From positions 53,499,706 to 53,563,705 of the forward strand of contig NC_092636.1 of NCBI RefSeq assembly GCF_039555335.1: a stretch of DNA of 64,000 bases, given 5' to 3'. A program made the translations under genes and the position numbers. Below are positions 12,251-23,135 of this stretch, one piece after another. The notes below the pieces were generated by a model. The model was not told the DNA's origin, made no database searches, and saw only the letters and a list, made by a program, of their open reading frames with translations. Position 1 is the stretch's first letter; every line of letters starts with the position of its first letter. This stretch comes from Amphiura filiformis. Taxonomy: Eukaryota; Echinodermata; Ophiuroidea; Amphilepidida; Amphiuridae.

Positions 12251-12487
12251 GAAATGTATAAACCATGTTGGGTCTAAGGCTGTGCTAACACTTTTCTTTG
12301 ATGACTTAGACTCAAATATCTTTAAAAAAACAATACGGTATTCTTTTAAAAGCTAATCGAACAGACAGTAAATTTCAATTTCAATGGGATTATCTGCAAA
12401 ATGTAGCTTATGCACATGATTGATGCAATCATATTGAAACAGAAATGGCCGACTTCAGACTGATTTTGCTTGAGCATACATGTACCA

Positions 12488-12776
12488 CATTTTTGGGAGA
12501 AAAGTCAATTTTGACCAAAAATCCATCTTTTGAAAAAAGGGAGACATGACAAAAACTTTCATCCTTTTTACATGACAATTCAAGTTTAATTTATTGCTGG
12601 GGAATTGGGAAATGCACTTTTTTGAACGCTTGTAAAAATCATCATTTTTGCCTAAAATGGGCTGAAAATGGCCAAAAAATGCAAATTTTTGACCAAAATT
12701 ATCAAAAACATTTTTACCCCTTTAAATTGAAATTTTCATACAAAATTTCACAGATGTGTTGAAAATGATAATAACA
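12488..12776 (+). repeat. Interspersed repeat, copy 1 (inverted partner at 34.8 kb)
   Basis: About 290 bp, whose reverse complement matches 34818-35100. Shared landmarks in order are AAGTCAATTTTGACC, GGGAGACATG, CTTTCATCC, AATGCACTTTTTTG, CCTAAAATGGGCT-type and CATACAAAATTTCACAG. No coding potential. It is a dispersed family of unknown class, and the ends cannot be defined from two copies. Confidence 0.8.
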
Positions 12777-13184
12777 AAATATCCAACAAACAGGGTTTCC
12801 GACTTTTTGTTAAGGCTTAAAAATGTGCATCTGTGTGGATGGCCCTATTCATCTATGGGCCTGGCCGCTTGCTTATCCACTACGCATGGGGGTGTTCGAG
12901 GGGGATGTTCCCCCTGAGAGGGAAAATTTTGCAATTAAAGTTCAATTGAAGCAATTTGGTACATCATTAAAACAGAAAAAAGGACCCAAAGTCAATTTGC
13001 ATGGTTTTAAACTGACACTATACAAGTCTTGAGACTCACAATTACTACATTGTATCATTTTCAAAAAAATCGTCCAAATAACTTGATTTATGTCTCATTA
13101 TTGAAGGATATAGAATGTAGTTTACCGATCTACTATTGAATTTCATCTAACATAATTTTTTTTCAAGATATGGGCAAATGGCAC

Positions 13185-13767
13185 GTTGCGGACGTACATC
13201 ACCAAAAATGCCACTTTCAACCACCCTGTACCATTTCTTTTTGTTGTTTGAAACAAATTAATTTGGCACTTTTAGTAAATTTAGCAAATTTAGTATAAAT
13301 ACTTTGTTTTGAAAATGTTTCCTTGCATGGATCTATGTCCAATATTTAGAAATAACATCCGGAACTCGTTGCGGATGTACGAATTGACAAAAATCAGATT
13401 GTACGTCCGCAACACAAAAAATGTACGTCCGCAATAGCTGAAACCGAGTAATTTTAACCTGTTTTTCTTTAGCTTGGTCCCTCATGCAAACAAAACTGTA
13501 TTAGTTTCCATCAAAGATCTGTACACTTCAGAATCATTATGACTGAAACACATGTACCTCAAAAAGTACACTTTCTGTGAGTACGTCTGCAACGGAGGTG
13601 TTTTTGTGACCTCATGCACACCGAGAATGGGATTGGAATTAAATTTTCAGGTTTTATACTTCTATCAGAGATACTTCTAATACAAGTGTTCAAAATCCAT
13701 GCCTCTCTAGCCCTCCATAAGTTAGAAGATCTGGGTCCTCAAAGTCTGTGAAATGTACGTCTGCAAC
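13185..13767. repeat. Six spaced copies of GTACGTCCGCAAC-type motif
   Basis: The 13-mer GTACGTCCGCAAC or a one- to two-base variant occurs at 13185-13197 (reverse), 13368-13380 (reverse, one change), 13401-13413, 13423-13435 (last base differs), 13581-13593 (T for C) and 13755-13767 (T for C). Spacing is irregular and the sequence between copies is not repeated, so this is not an ordinary tandem repeat. CpG-containing 13-mers recurring this often by chance in such AT-rich sequence is unlikely. Function unknown. Confidence 0.8.
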
Positions 13768-14230
13768 GGCGGAAAGTCTGCCCTACATGTAAAACATGCA
13801 TGGATCAATGCTGACAAAATGTGATGGGCCCTGCATTGTAGGTCCTAAATGCCAAAAGCCAAGAATAAATGCTCAAGTTTCTCTCAATTCAAATCTTGCA
13901 ATATTTGAATGCGTACATTTTCAAGATTTTGTATTTTGACAAATTCGACAGTAATTTGTCATCATTATCACTTTAGTAACTGAGAAGTTTTCTCTTCCAA
14001 TAAATTGGGGTTTATAATTTATATATTTTCATGACTAAACGGTTGTTTACGCCCAAGGGGCCACCACGTTCATACATACCAGAACATTAATTGTGATTTT
14101 TATTTCATCAAAATAATTATAACAAAAAATAACAAGCAACAGCTATTATAAATGTCATTTTCCCTACCCCACGATCATACATCCGGGGCACCGGGCATTG
14201 TACCCAGCTCTCGACCAATCATGTGTGCTG
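13768..14230. other. Unrecognised noncoding sequence
   Basis: AT-rich with no identified feature. Confidence 0.4.
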
Positions 14231-14238
14231 TTAATACT

Positions 14239-15282
14239 CAGTCCTTCATTTTTAAGGAGCGGAATTGCGCTAACGCTCCTTGGCGCTCCTGAATTCTGAT
14301 CCTTTAGCGCAATTTACTGCGCTCCTTGCCCTGGCCGGAGGCACGAGTAAACCAAACCCATCAATACGGCGCAGCGCATTGAACTTCATAATAACCTATG
14401 CTACACATACCACTGGTCTACACCCCATCAAATGTCAATTGTTCATATAAATTAAGTACATTTTCGCAGTAATATTCCATCTCCAGTCGCTACGATATAT
14501 GGTCTCATTTCTGTGTCAGTTTTGGCCCAAAACATGATCAGAAACAGGTGCAAAAACATGCACAAACTCGGCCAATTTCTAGCAAATTTTCATACTTCCG
14601 GGGTGCAGACTTCTTAAATTAATGTGTTGTTGATGGCCCTAAAACATGTGGTGCCACAATAATAAAAAAAAAAAGATCATTCCAATTTTGCCTTTAAAAT
14701 TGCTTTTATTCAATGTACTATGTAACAATAATATTAATAAAGGAAACATAGATTATTTATGATAAAATAAACTTTAAACATTAAAAACTGAATATTTTCA
14801 GGTTGTGATAAATTGTAAATAAACATTAACCGCATGTCGTCAGTCCAGCAAGTGGGAATTTCATCAACCGGGCTGCCGGCTGGGATTTCCCCATCAAACC
14901 ATTGTTACGGAAATCATACATAAAGTGCAAGATTTCCTGACGTTGCATTTACAAATATTGCAGAATTTACTTCAATTCTTAGCAGGTTGGTCAAAATTTT
15001 GGGGCTTTTATTATTAAAAAAATATTTATAAGAATGGAAATTTCTAATTTTCATCATCAACTAATGTCTTAAATTTCGAAGTTTTGTCTCGTCCACATAC
15101 AATATTAAAATGCATGGGATATGGATATAAAATGATCTGCCTTCCGTGTTCAATTGGGAGCACAAATTGAGCTCCTCAGTTCTACCAGGAGTGTACATGT
15201 AATTTTAAGTGCTCAAAGTTGCGCTCCTGAGCAATTCCAGGAGAGCAATTAATTGAGCTCCACTGATTTAAACGAAGGACTG
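14239..15282. mobile_element. Non-autonomous element sharing the hAT-like core
   Basis: Begins CAGTCCTTC and ends GAAGGACTG. It is flanked by the direct repeat AATACT (14233-14238 and 15283-15288). Subterminal sequences on both sides carry a recurring GAGCTCC or GCGCTCC motif. The interior at about 14475-15012 is an inverted relative of 8608-9165: the CAGTTTTGG..AAACATG..GGTGCAAAAACATG stretch and the CTGACGTTGCATTTACAAAT stretch are plain matches. Its termini, however, differ completely from the TAGGCACCGG ends of that element. Either the cores were captured by two different end types or one copy was rearranged. No transposase is present. Confidence 0.75.
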
Positions 15283-15340
15283 AATACTAGTAGCCAGTAT
15301 GTATAACAACAATTCAGGTTAATTGAATCAATTTTATTTT

Positions 15341-15428
15341 GGTTTTGTAGTGTCCCTGGACCTAGACCTAAATGCTAGGATCATTCATGGTTGACCTAAA
15401 AAAAATTTTTGCACCATGTTTTGTGTTT
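15341..15428 (-). repeat. Fragment related to the palindromic element at 17.5 kb
   Basis: Matches, in reverse complement, the right flank of the palindrome at 17495-17800. Shared pieces include TGTAGTGT, CTGGACCTAGACC, TAAATGCTAGGATCATTCAT and GTTGACCTAAAAAAAA, followed by ATGTTTTGTGT. This shows that the palindromic repeat belongs to a dispersed family. Confidence 0.85.
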
Positions 15429-15620
15429 CATACAATCAAGTTTACAACACTATCAATCTTACAATGAGCAGAAAGTCACTGAGTCACGCCATTCAAACTG
15501 TACCAATATTGATTACCTCAAGTGGCCTACTGCAGACACCAGATATGACCCTTTGTGATTTCCATGATATTTTGCAATAACAAAACCATGTTTTCCTTGA
15601 TTTTGGTATGAAATTGAGCA

Positions 15621-16378
15621 GGCTGCGACAAATCGCCTGTCCGATAGCCCGGGGCAATCAAGTTTTTTGTCGGGCAACTAAAACTCTGATGAGCTGTGCC
15701 CGATCGGGCAAGACTAAATTAAAACCAATTAAAGTTTGAAGATGCAAAACGGGAGTATTTCTGTCAAACCTGCATGTTCACAGAAGTAAAAAACAGTCAA
15801 AACCAAGTAGAAAACTTCTTGAAACGACCCTCACATTTTTCCGATGCTAAATGTAGCACTCATAATCCATACCAGACATATATGCTAATGAAGTGATGTT
15901 AGTGACGTATTGGTAGTAAACTATAGTTTAGCCAATTATAGAAACTGTTTCGTGCATATATAATGAGTTTTTATGACATCAATGACATCAGCTGGCCATG
16001 TATTTGCATGTACATCGAGGTTGAGACATGTTAGTGGTTGGCAAAATACGTAAATCGCCGTGACTTTACTGACAACATTTCGCATAAAATGCACATTTTT
16101 CCACAAGAAACAAACAGTATTGAATGCATATGAAATGTTTATTTTATAGTGCTTTCATGAATACTCATTTATGTATCAACTTAACCGAGAAGGTATCGGC
16201 TTTCCGCAAGAATGAAACTGCCGAATTCGACGTACTTACAATTTTACGAGTTACATGCACTGCATGATGTGACTTTGCTGACAATTGTTGCCGGGAATAT
16301 GGGTAATTTTCGGGCAATCAATTTTTGACTATTGCCTGCCCGATCGGGCAAGCTAAAAAATAAAATTTGTCGCGGCCC
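15621..16378. mobile_element. TIR element with 11-bp target duplication (Mutator-like?)
   Basis: The 11-mer GAAATTGAGCA occurs at 15610-15620 and again at 16379-16389, directly flanking a segment that starts GGCTGCGACAAAT and ends ATTTGTCGCGGCCC. These are inverted copies with one mismatch and one extra base. A palindromic TGCCCGATCGGGCA lies just inside both ends (about 15697 and 16336), and a CGGGCAA..CAATCAA motif is also present on both sides. Target duplications of 9-11 bp are characteristic of Mutator-like elements, but with no transposase the assignment is inference. 758 bp. Confidence 0.8.
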
Positions 16379-16604
16379 GAAATTGAGCAAATAAAATTCA
16401 AGGTCATGTCAATTTGGAGTTATTAATTAAAACTGATTTTGAGGTAAGTTTTATCTGTTTGGAATCTGTATTGACTATTCTGAGGGAATTACTGCAATGT
16501 AAACAAACCAACTCATGGCCCATATGAACATGCTGTACCGGTACTGGTTTTCAGTACGGTACCCTGTTTTCCATCGGTGACTGTAGGAACTCATGGATTC
16601 GATC

Positions 16605-16855
16605 CATGTATAGCGGGCCTTACAATGTATAAACCTTGAGTAAAAATAGCGGGCCTTATTTGAAATTAGTGATAGCGAATCTTATTTAAAATTAGTGATA
16701 TCGAGCCGGCTTAGGCTTAGAAATAGTGAACCTTATTCCAAATTAGTGATATCGAACCTTAGGTATAGTGGACCTTTTTTGTAATTAGTGATATCGAACC
16801 TTTATAGAGATAGCGAACCTTAGAGATATCGGTCCTTAGGGATAGCGAACCAGCG
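16605..16855. repeat. Degenerate minisatellite, ATAGCGAACCTTA-type units
   Basis: At least ten irregular units built from ATTAGTGATATCGAACCTTA and shorter ATAGCGAACCTTA or ATAGCGGGCCTTA variants. Unit length varies from about 15 to 45 bp. No coding sequence. Confidence 0.8.
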
Positions 16856-17494
16856 CCCTTCCGAGGAGCAGTTTCAGACATAGCTCGGGATTATTTTGGG
16901 GCAGCGGTTATCTTTAGAATTCTTTCATGACCACTGAAGCATAGTCATACCTGTCAAGGACACTCAGCGTGAATTGAAAGACCATGTCACTCGCTAGCCC
17001 GAAACATCATAGCCCTAGTTGTTCCTTCCTCTCCATAGGGCCATGAATGCCGTATACATGTACGTAAAAACGGGGCACCCTGAACTCATGTCGCAGTGAT
17101 GACGTCACACTGACGGCATCTATTTATAGGACAAATTCAAAACACGGCGACGATATCAGTCACAAGTCTGGTCTTTTACATCCTCAAATGTGCTCAAAAT
17201 TTACGAACATTCACCAAATTAAGTCTCATCTTCACGTGAGGAATGGTAGGAAGTGGTATTTATGAGAAAAAGTGGTATTTTATGTTTACCCTGTGATGTC
17301 TAGGAGTCTCAGACCTTCGTACGAAGAAGGACAGTGGAAATCGTAATGACGGAGGTGTGAGTACCTCGCAAGACTTTAGCTAGAGACCCGTCCGGCCGTC
17401 ATTTGGACGCCCTATCACGAAAATGGACGGCCTAGGACGGCCTACAATGCAAAAAAAATTTAAAAAAAAAAAAAAAAAAAATTTTTTTTTTTTT
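16856..17494. other. Unrecognised noncoding sequence with A/T homopolymers
   Basis: No coding sequence seen. At 17400-17445 the motif GGACGGCC is repeated (GGACGCC, GGACGGCC, GGACGGCC). From about 17450 there are long A and T homopolymer runs where assembly may be unreliable. Confidence 0.4.
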
Positions 17495-17800
17495 TAGTTT
17501 AGAAGTGTCCATGGAACTAAAACAAGATGATAGAATAATTAATAAAAAAAAAAAAAAAAAACTTTCAAGATGTTTTGTGTTTTTAATATGAAAATTGATA
17601 GTTTGTATTCATGTCATACTCTATCAATGATATCAAAATGCATTCAAATTCAATGCATTTTGATATCATTAATAGAGTATGACATGAATACAAATTATCA
17701 ATTTTCATATTAAAAACACAAAACATCATGCAATTTTTTTTAGGTCAACTATGAATGATCCTAGCATTTAGGTCTAGGTCCAGGAACACTACAAACCCCA
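17495..17800. repeat. Long near-perfect palindrome, foldback repeat
   Basis: The left arm (to about 17644) and right arm (from about 17654) are near-perfect inverted copies around a ~10-bp centre. Landmarks are TGTTTTGTGTTTTTAATATG, TTGTATTCATGTCATACTCT and GATATCAAAATGCATT on the left, mirrored on the right. The core arms are about 75 bp with only a few mismatches. Weaker inverted similarity continues outward through A- or T-rich tracts to AGTGTCCATGGAAC on the left and GTCCAGGAACACT on the right. The right outer part recurs at 15341-15428, so this is a mobile or dispersed foldback element. Confidence 0.88.
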
Positions 17801-17819
17801 AAAAAATAACTTAAAAAAA

Positions 17820-17821
17820 AA

Positions 17822-17857
<36 letters not shown>

Positions 17858-17950
17858 AAATTTCGGTATCCGTGCATGGCGGGACTCGAATTCCCAGGAA
17901 CCAGTCCCTACCTTAGTAAGTCAAGAAAAGTAAGTTTTGAATGGTATTGA
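17820..17950 (-). mobile_element. Possible SINE 3' part with poly(A) tail
   Basis: On the minus strand a B-box-like GGGAATTCGAGTCCCGCC is followed by ATGCACGGATACCGAAATTTC and then a run of more than 30 A. A tRNA-type B box ending in poly(A) fits a tRNA-derived SINE or retroposed tRNA, but no A box was found upstream at the right distance. Low confidence. Confidence 0.4.
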
Positions 17951-18058
17951 TGCAAATTGCTTTAATACAAATAGTTGGATTTTTATGTCTAAAAAGCCTC
18001 TCCTGGGCCCTTCAAATTGCTCAAATCCAGGAGCTTTGGGCGCTGCCCCTGATCCCCG

Positions 18059-18082
18059 CCAGGGGGCCTAAAGACCCCCTGG
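18059..18082. repeat. GC-rich hairpin
   Basis: CCAGGGGG and CCCCCTGG pair across an 8-base loop, inside a GC-rich patch (18000-18100) unlike the AT-rich surroundings. The patch may be part of an unidentified repeat. The open frame over it shows no domain. Confidence 0.6.
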
Positions 18083-19095
18083 ACCCCCGCCGGTGGACGC
18101 TATCTTCGCTTCACTCACTTCGCTTTACTTTTTGTACTTTGGACACCCTACTTTCAAATCCTGGCTAATGCCTTGGTACCTCGGGCTAGTCACTCGCCAC
18201 AAAAGAATGTCAAAGGTCATAAAACACCAATTTGGTGTCTTTCCGCTCCTCGGAATATGATGTTTAGAGCTCTAGGTATGTCCACATTGTTTATTATAGA
18301 GGGCGACGTTCAACTCAAAAAGCTCAAAAAGTTGCGACCACAGTAAATGGCTTAACTGTGTAATCCCCATAGAAAAATACAACATTTTGAAATTTGGACA
18401 CCAGAAACTTGGAGACGTATAGTCTAAAAAGTGCTGGTACTTTATCCTTGATACAGAAGTCATCATGCAGTGCTAGTTAGATTTCATAAAATAAAATAAA
18501 ATCGCCTTTGTATAAAACGGATCGCCGTGGTGAAAAATGATGCATTATTTGCTCTTTTGTACATGTACATGTACAGTAAGTCATTGTAAAGCATTGTCAA
18601 TGATGGCTGCAGAAATATGAAACATTTTAGGTATGCTAGGTGAATTCAAATTTGCCATCAAACTGCATCATTTTATATCAAATCAAAGCCCTTGAGTAAA
18701 CAAAGCCAAAACTGAAAACCATTTTTTCATAGCACTTTTCCGTAGCAAAGTTACATCTTGTCAAAGATTGACTTTCATCAAAAAGTTTCAGCTAGCAAAA
18801 TTCCCCAAAACGGCATTTCGGGGGTGTTTCTAGATCTTAGTCTCATTATGATAGCACCTTTTTTTAATGGAACTGCTATCCAAATCCCTCTAAAATTCCA
18901 TGTGCGAGTGACTTATTACCATAAAAAAACATATATTTGGGTCAAGTGAAGTATAGAAAACATATTTATATACGTTTCCTTCTTCGAACAGTTGTTTTAA
19001 ATTTCTATGTAAATATGCATTGACATTGTCGGCGAATTTGGCTGACTAGCAAATGTGTTAACTAAGGTTTGCCTGGGTTTTAATACCTAAACATT
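18083..19095. other. Unrecognised noncoding sequence
   Basis: Two short open frames (18272-18466 minus, 18758-18949 plus) have no recognisable motif. Nothing else was identified. Confidence 0.4.
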
Positions 19096-19099
19096 TTAA

Positions 19100-19894
19100 G
19101 GGGGTACTACACCCCTCGATAAATTTGTGTCTATTATTGCATTTTTCTCACAAACTAATAACACAGTGGTAACAAAAGTTATGCATATTAGGCCCCTAAC
19201 AGTCAATTTTGAGTTTCCCGTCACATGATTTCTGAAAACAAGTGAGGTAACTTTTTCATTATTCATTATTCATTATTTGTCTGCCTTTCATTATATGACA
19301 AACACGCATGTAAAATGTGTTGTTATTTGCCGCTCACTCACTTGAAGATGATGTTTAGCCCAAATGAGATTCAAAAGTATATTGCAATTTAAATACAAAG
19401 AGTCTGCAAGGTTGACAGCAAAATGTATGTTTTGATTTTGATTTTTCCACAAAAAATAAAAGGATATTCATAATTTTTTTTGCAAATATAACCAGTTTTT
19501 ATTGGTATTTTTTTTATATTCTCAATAATGAATTCAAGTGAGGGTCAGAAAATGAAGTGAGGGCGGGGGACGGGAAACTCAAAATCGACTTTCCTTGGCC
19601 TTATAGGGGCAAGGAATCCAATTACTTTGGCCTTATAGGGGCAAGGAATCCAATTACTACACTGGAATTTCAGTGACCCAAGACAAGCGGTTTGTTATTT
19701 ATGATCAGAAATAAGGTACCGCTAGGATGTACCTCGTTTCCTATCATATATACTGAACCGCTTGTCTTGAGTCACTGAAATTTCGGTGGAGTAATTGGAT
19801 TCCTTGCCCCAATAATATACATAACTTTTGTTACCAGTGTGTAATTATTTTTTGAGAAAAATGCAATTTACCACATGGGTGTAGTAGTACCCCC
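19100..19894. mobile_element. TTAA-flanked MITE with nested inner palindrome
   Basis: The left end is GGGGGTACTACACCC and the right end is its inverse with a 3-base expansion (GGGTGTAGTAGTACCCCC), each flanked by TTAA (19096-19099 and 19895-19898). Inverted similarity continues about 100 bp inward (TTGCATTTTTCTCA, GGTAACAAAAGTTATG). A second inverted pair at about 19668-19700 and 19755-19787 (AATTTCAGTGAC..AAGACAAGCGGTT) makes an inner hairpin. A 31-bp unit containing GGCCTTATAGGGGCAAGGAA is duplicated in tandem near 19593-19655. TTAA targets are typical of piggyBac-like and Kolobok-like elements. There is no transposase. Confidence 0.85.
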
Positions 19895-20511
19895 TTAAAA
19901 ACAGACATTTGCCCATAACTTTGTTGATATTTGAGCTACAGACATGGTTGACCCCTCATTTTTTAAGTTAAATGATCACCTTTTTAAACAAAATAATTTC
20001 CTTGTGAAAAAACCTACTTGAAAATTTTGTGATCATGCCTACTGTTTTATTACGTATTTCTTGGCCAACCTGGAACACTTCTATTGCGTCCATGTAGCGT
20101 ACTAAGCGTATATACACTGTACGGCGCAGTGACCTCGATCATTGATGACCTTAACCCTGCCGTTATGTGATTGGTTAGTTGACAGAGGTCATCACGTACA
20201 TCGCCGTGCTTTAAAATACAGGCCGATATACGGCTGGCGTACAGTACAGAGACATGTGGAAGATGTAAATAATTTTACCGCGATGTTGGCGAAATTTAAT
20301 GGATCATTTACAAGATTTGCACCAATTCATGGATCATATTATATGTTTCTGCTTCTATGAGCACTCGATGATGATTGGGATTACTATCATAACGTGTATG
20401 TGCTATGATATGCTGTAAATCCGAGAAAACGAAGCAATTGACCGGAGCTGAGTGCGTGAGCTAGCTCAAGAATGCAGTTCAAACATGTCTCGTCGAGTTG
20501 ATCTTTTGTTC

Positions 20512-20587
20512 GTTGTTTACTTCGTGACTTGCAAGTGTCACTGGGCTATTTACGCGAGTGACACTTGCAAGTCACAAAGTAAACAAC
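20512..20587. repeat. 31-bp-arm hairpin inside the transposon
   Basis: Arms 20512-20542 and 20557-20587 are reverse complements with a single mismatch (GTTGTTTAC..GTGACTTGCAAGTGTCACT), separated by a 14-base loop. It lies between the transposase stop codon and the left TIR. It could be a nested foldback insertion or a structural element of the transposon. Confidence 0.9.
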
Positions 20588-20888
20588 AAACTGATTTGAT
20601 AAACCTTGGATCGATTGCATATTGTGTATTTGTGAGCAGCTCAACTTGCACTTGCAGTGCAGAAGAAATGACTGCTTTTTGCAGGTAGGATTATTTATGC
20701 GACACGTACTCGACTGGTTAGCAGGTCAAGGATTTGCACTACACTATTCAAAATCAATGAAGTAAATCATGAAAAACATTGTGTACAAGCGCACTACCCT
20801 ATGATGATCATGTGCATGCATGTTGAATTTCATGTAATTGTAAGGACAATTTGTAAATTATAATCTTACTTACCTGTTTACACTTCAC

Positions 20889-22272
20889 TCAAACTCCAAG
20901 CGGGAACTCTGGTGCACTGGCATAGGCATCGTCATCTTCAGAGTCCGAGTCAGACTCTTCGCTGCTGCTATCGTCGACTTCAATTTGGAATCTGAAGCTG
21001 TTCAATTGGTCCTCCGGTAGTGTTGTGTCAATTCTGACTTCATTATTGTACATTTCTTCTTCAAGTTTGATGACATGCTGCTCAGCTTTAGCCCAATTTT
21101 CAGGCGTTACATTTGCTAGTGCATTTTCAAGGTGCTTTTAACGTCTACCATCTTGAGCGTTGAGTTTTTTGTTGCAACGTCACCTTTGACTTGCCCCCAA
21201 ATCAGTTCGATAGGATTCAACTCACAATGGTAAGGGGGCAGTCGCAGAATATAGTGACCATGGGATCTTGCCAATTCGTCAATTACCATCTTCGTACACC
21301 TTGGTTTGTGCATCTGAATAAGTGCATAAAGCTGCACCTTGATCATGGTTGGACACCAATCTACATTTTGAGCTGTTAGCCACTCTTGCATTTCGGCTTT
21401 CTTTGTGTTCATCGTCGGTATTCGTTCCTCCTGAACTGAATGATAAGGTGCATTGTCCATGACGATGACAGTGTGTTGGGGTATATTTGGCAGAAATTGA
21501 TGGGTAAACCATTCCAGAAAAAGCGTTGCCATTCATTTCATCGTGGTAATCACTAGATCCCGTCTTGGATTGAAATGAAAGGAGAGCATCTTCAACAAAT
21601 CCTTCTTTTGACCCAGCGTGCAAAATAATTAACCTGCTTCCCTTTCCGGTTGGAATAAGAAATCCTCCTGATCCAGCAATTACCCAGCATTTGGACTTTG
21701 TATGATTCTGGTGAAGGAATGTTTAAATCTAAATACACGACAGGGCAGTTGGTAAGCTGTCTAATTTGTTTCATTTTACTCAGGTAGTCGTGTCTTTTGG
21801 CAACAATGTCTGGCCTTTCTTTAACAAGTCTTTCCGGCCTCTTGCTATATTTGTAGCCCATGTCTTTTAAAATTGTTCTTAGTGATGACGTGCTACCTTG
21901 GAAGTTGATTGCAATCTTGACCTCATCATATATTGAGTTAATTGTTGGCCACTTCTTCTCTATGTACATATTGCTAATTAGCCGCCTGATAACACCTCGA
22001 TCAAAATCATCTACGCTGTCGACTATCCGCTTCCTTTTGGGTCCTCTTTTCACTGGAGATTTAGGTCCATGTTTTCTAATCTTGTAGAGGGTTGACCTGG
22101 ATTTAATCCCGGTTGCTTCCATAGTGTTCTGGATAGCACTCTTAGCTTTCGGAAGTCCAAAGCTTCGCTGCTCCGTTTCCTTTGTTAAGAAATAATCCCA
22201 TACATTGGATATGATTTGCTGTGCTTGCTTGCACAGTGATGCACTTAATGCCGACTGACATTTTTGGGTTGA
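20889..22272 (-). pseudogene. DDE transposase of DD82E spacing, frameshifted
   Basis: Runs right to left. The N-terminal part, in frame upstream of the ATG at 22120-22122, reads SLCKQAQQII..VWDYFL, so that ATG is probably internal. The true start is lost or out of frame (a candidate ATG near 22259-22261 is in another frame). A basic patch GPKRKR follows LYKIRKHG, probably DNA-binding. Catalytic motifs are VVYLD (first Asp, about 21734), VIVMDNAPYHS (second Asp codon 21455-21457) and NPIELIWGQVKG (Glu codon 21206-21208). Exactly 82 residues separate the second Asp and the Glu. Three one-base frame breaks are visible: near 21728 just after the first Asp, where the expected Glu-Thr is also spoiled; near 21530 around the DEMNG motif; and near 21140. 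The last frame ends in a Ser/Asp/Glu-rich acidic tail and TGA at 20889-20891. The element is probably inactive. Confidence 0.9.
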
Positions 22273-23135
22273 TTAATCCAAGATAAATCCTTTATTAAAT
22301 GACTGAATGACTGTAAATAAAAGATGACACCATCCGTAACCAGGGGCAGTCAATGTGAATTAAATAGGGTTTTTTCATAAGGCATGGGGCAGTAGGGGGT
22401 CTGTTCCAGTGGGGTCTTTAAATTTAATAAATTTCATGGGGGCAAGGTGAACTTGACTCATTGTGATGATTGAAAATGTGACAACAACAAAATATTAAGG
22501 GAAATTCCTTGTGTTTGGGGTCTGGGGTTTCATTTGAGGGGGTCAGAGTCATTTGATTGCTTGAATATGGGGGAATTGAACCCTCCCACCCCCCATTAAA
22601 CCAAAGTGGTTTGACCTTGACCTTGTTACCACATTGTTTTCAATTTGTTCAAATATACTGGTCAAAAAAGGAAAACACACAGAAAAATATGATACAAACG
22701 CAAAGTATGTTTTATTACATTTTAATACACTAGTAATTTACTAAACCATGTCTTTGTATGTTTAAAATGGTCGTTACGTCATCGTTTGGGCAGCAGACGA
22801 CGTCTGTTTATTTGTTTATATTTTTGACGGCATGCTGCAACTTTTTCTGGTGAATGAAATGCATTGCTTATCGAAGCTGCGCAACGCGAGGCACATGGCA
22901 TTTGCTAGCCTGAGTCTCGGTCCCGCTCTCGAAACTAGAAAACATGGCCGATCAAAATATCCATGCGTATCTGTGAAATGAGTAGTGAACTTAATCTAAC
23001 CGTGCATGCACAGATTTAATGTACATGCACACGATCGAGGTCAAATTCGCTTGTCGATAGCGATGTACGCTCGCGTGTTTTCGTGAAGCTACAAGCGTTG
23101 CTCAGTGTTCCACCACGGCCAAGAAATACGTAATA

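Larger units (their letters stand above)
20050..23133 (-). mobile_element. IS630/Tc1/mariner element, DD82E type, 3.1 kb
   Basis: The ends are TTACGTATTTCTTGGCC and its exact inverse, directly flanked by TA (20048-20049 and 23134-23135), as for IS630/Tc1/mariner insertion. Similarity continues beyond the first 17 bp (GGAACAC about 20 bases in, GACCTCGATC about 80 to 90 bases in), so the TIRs are longer and imperfect. The interior holds one minus-strand transposase gene with frameshifts and a 31-bp hairpin near the 3' side. Sequence from 22273 to 23133 and from 20050 to 20888 is noncoding apart from the hairpin and TIRs. Confidence 0.92.

Noticed and set aside
12040..12261. 73-codon frame as a gene
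   Set aside because: It spans irregular direct repeats and has no recognisable motif or splice context.
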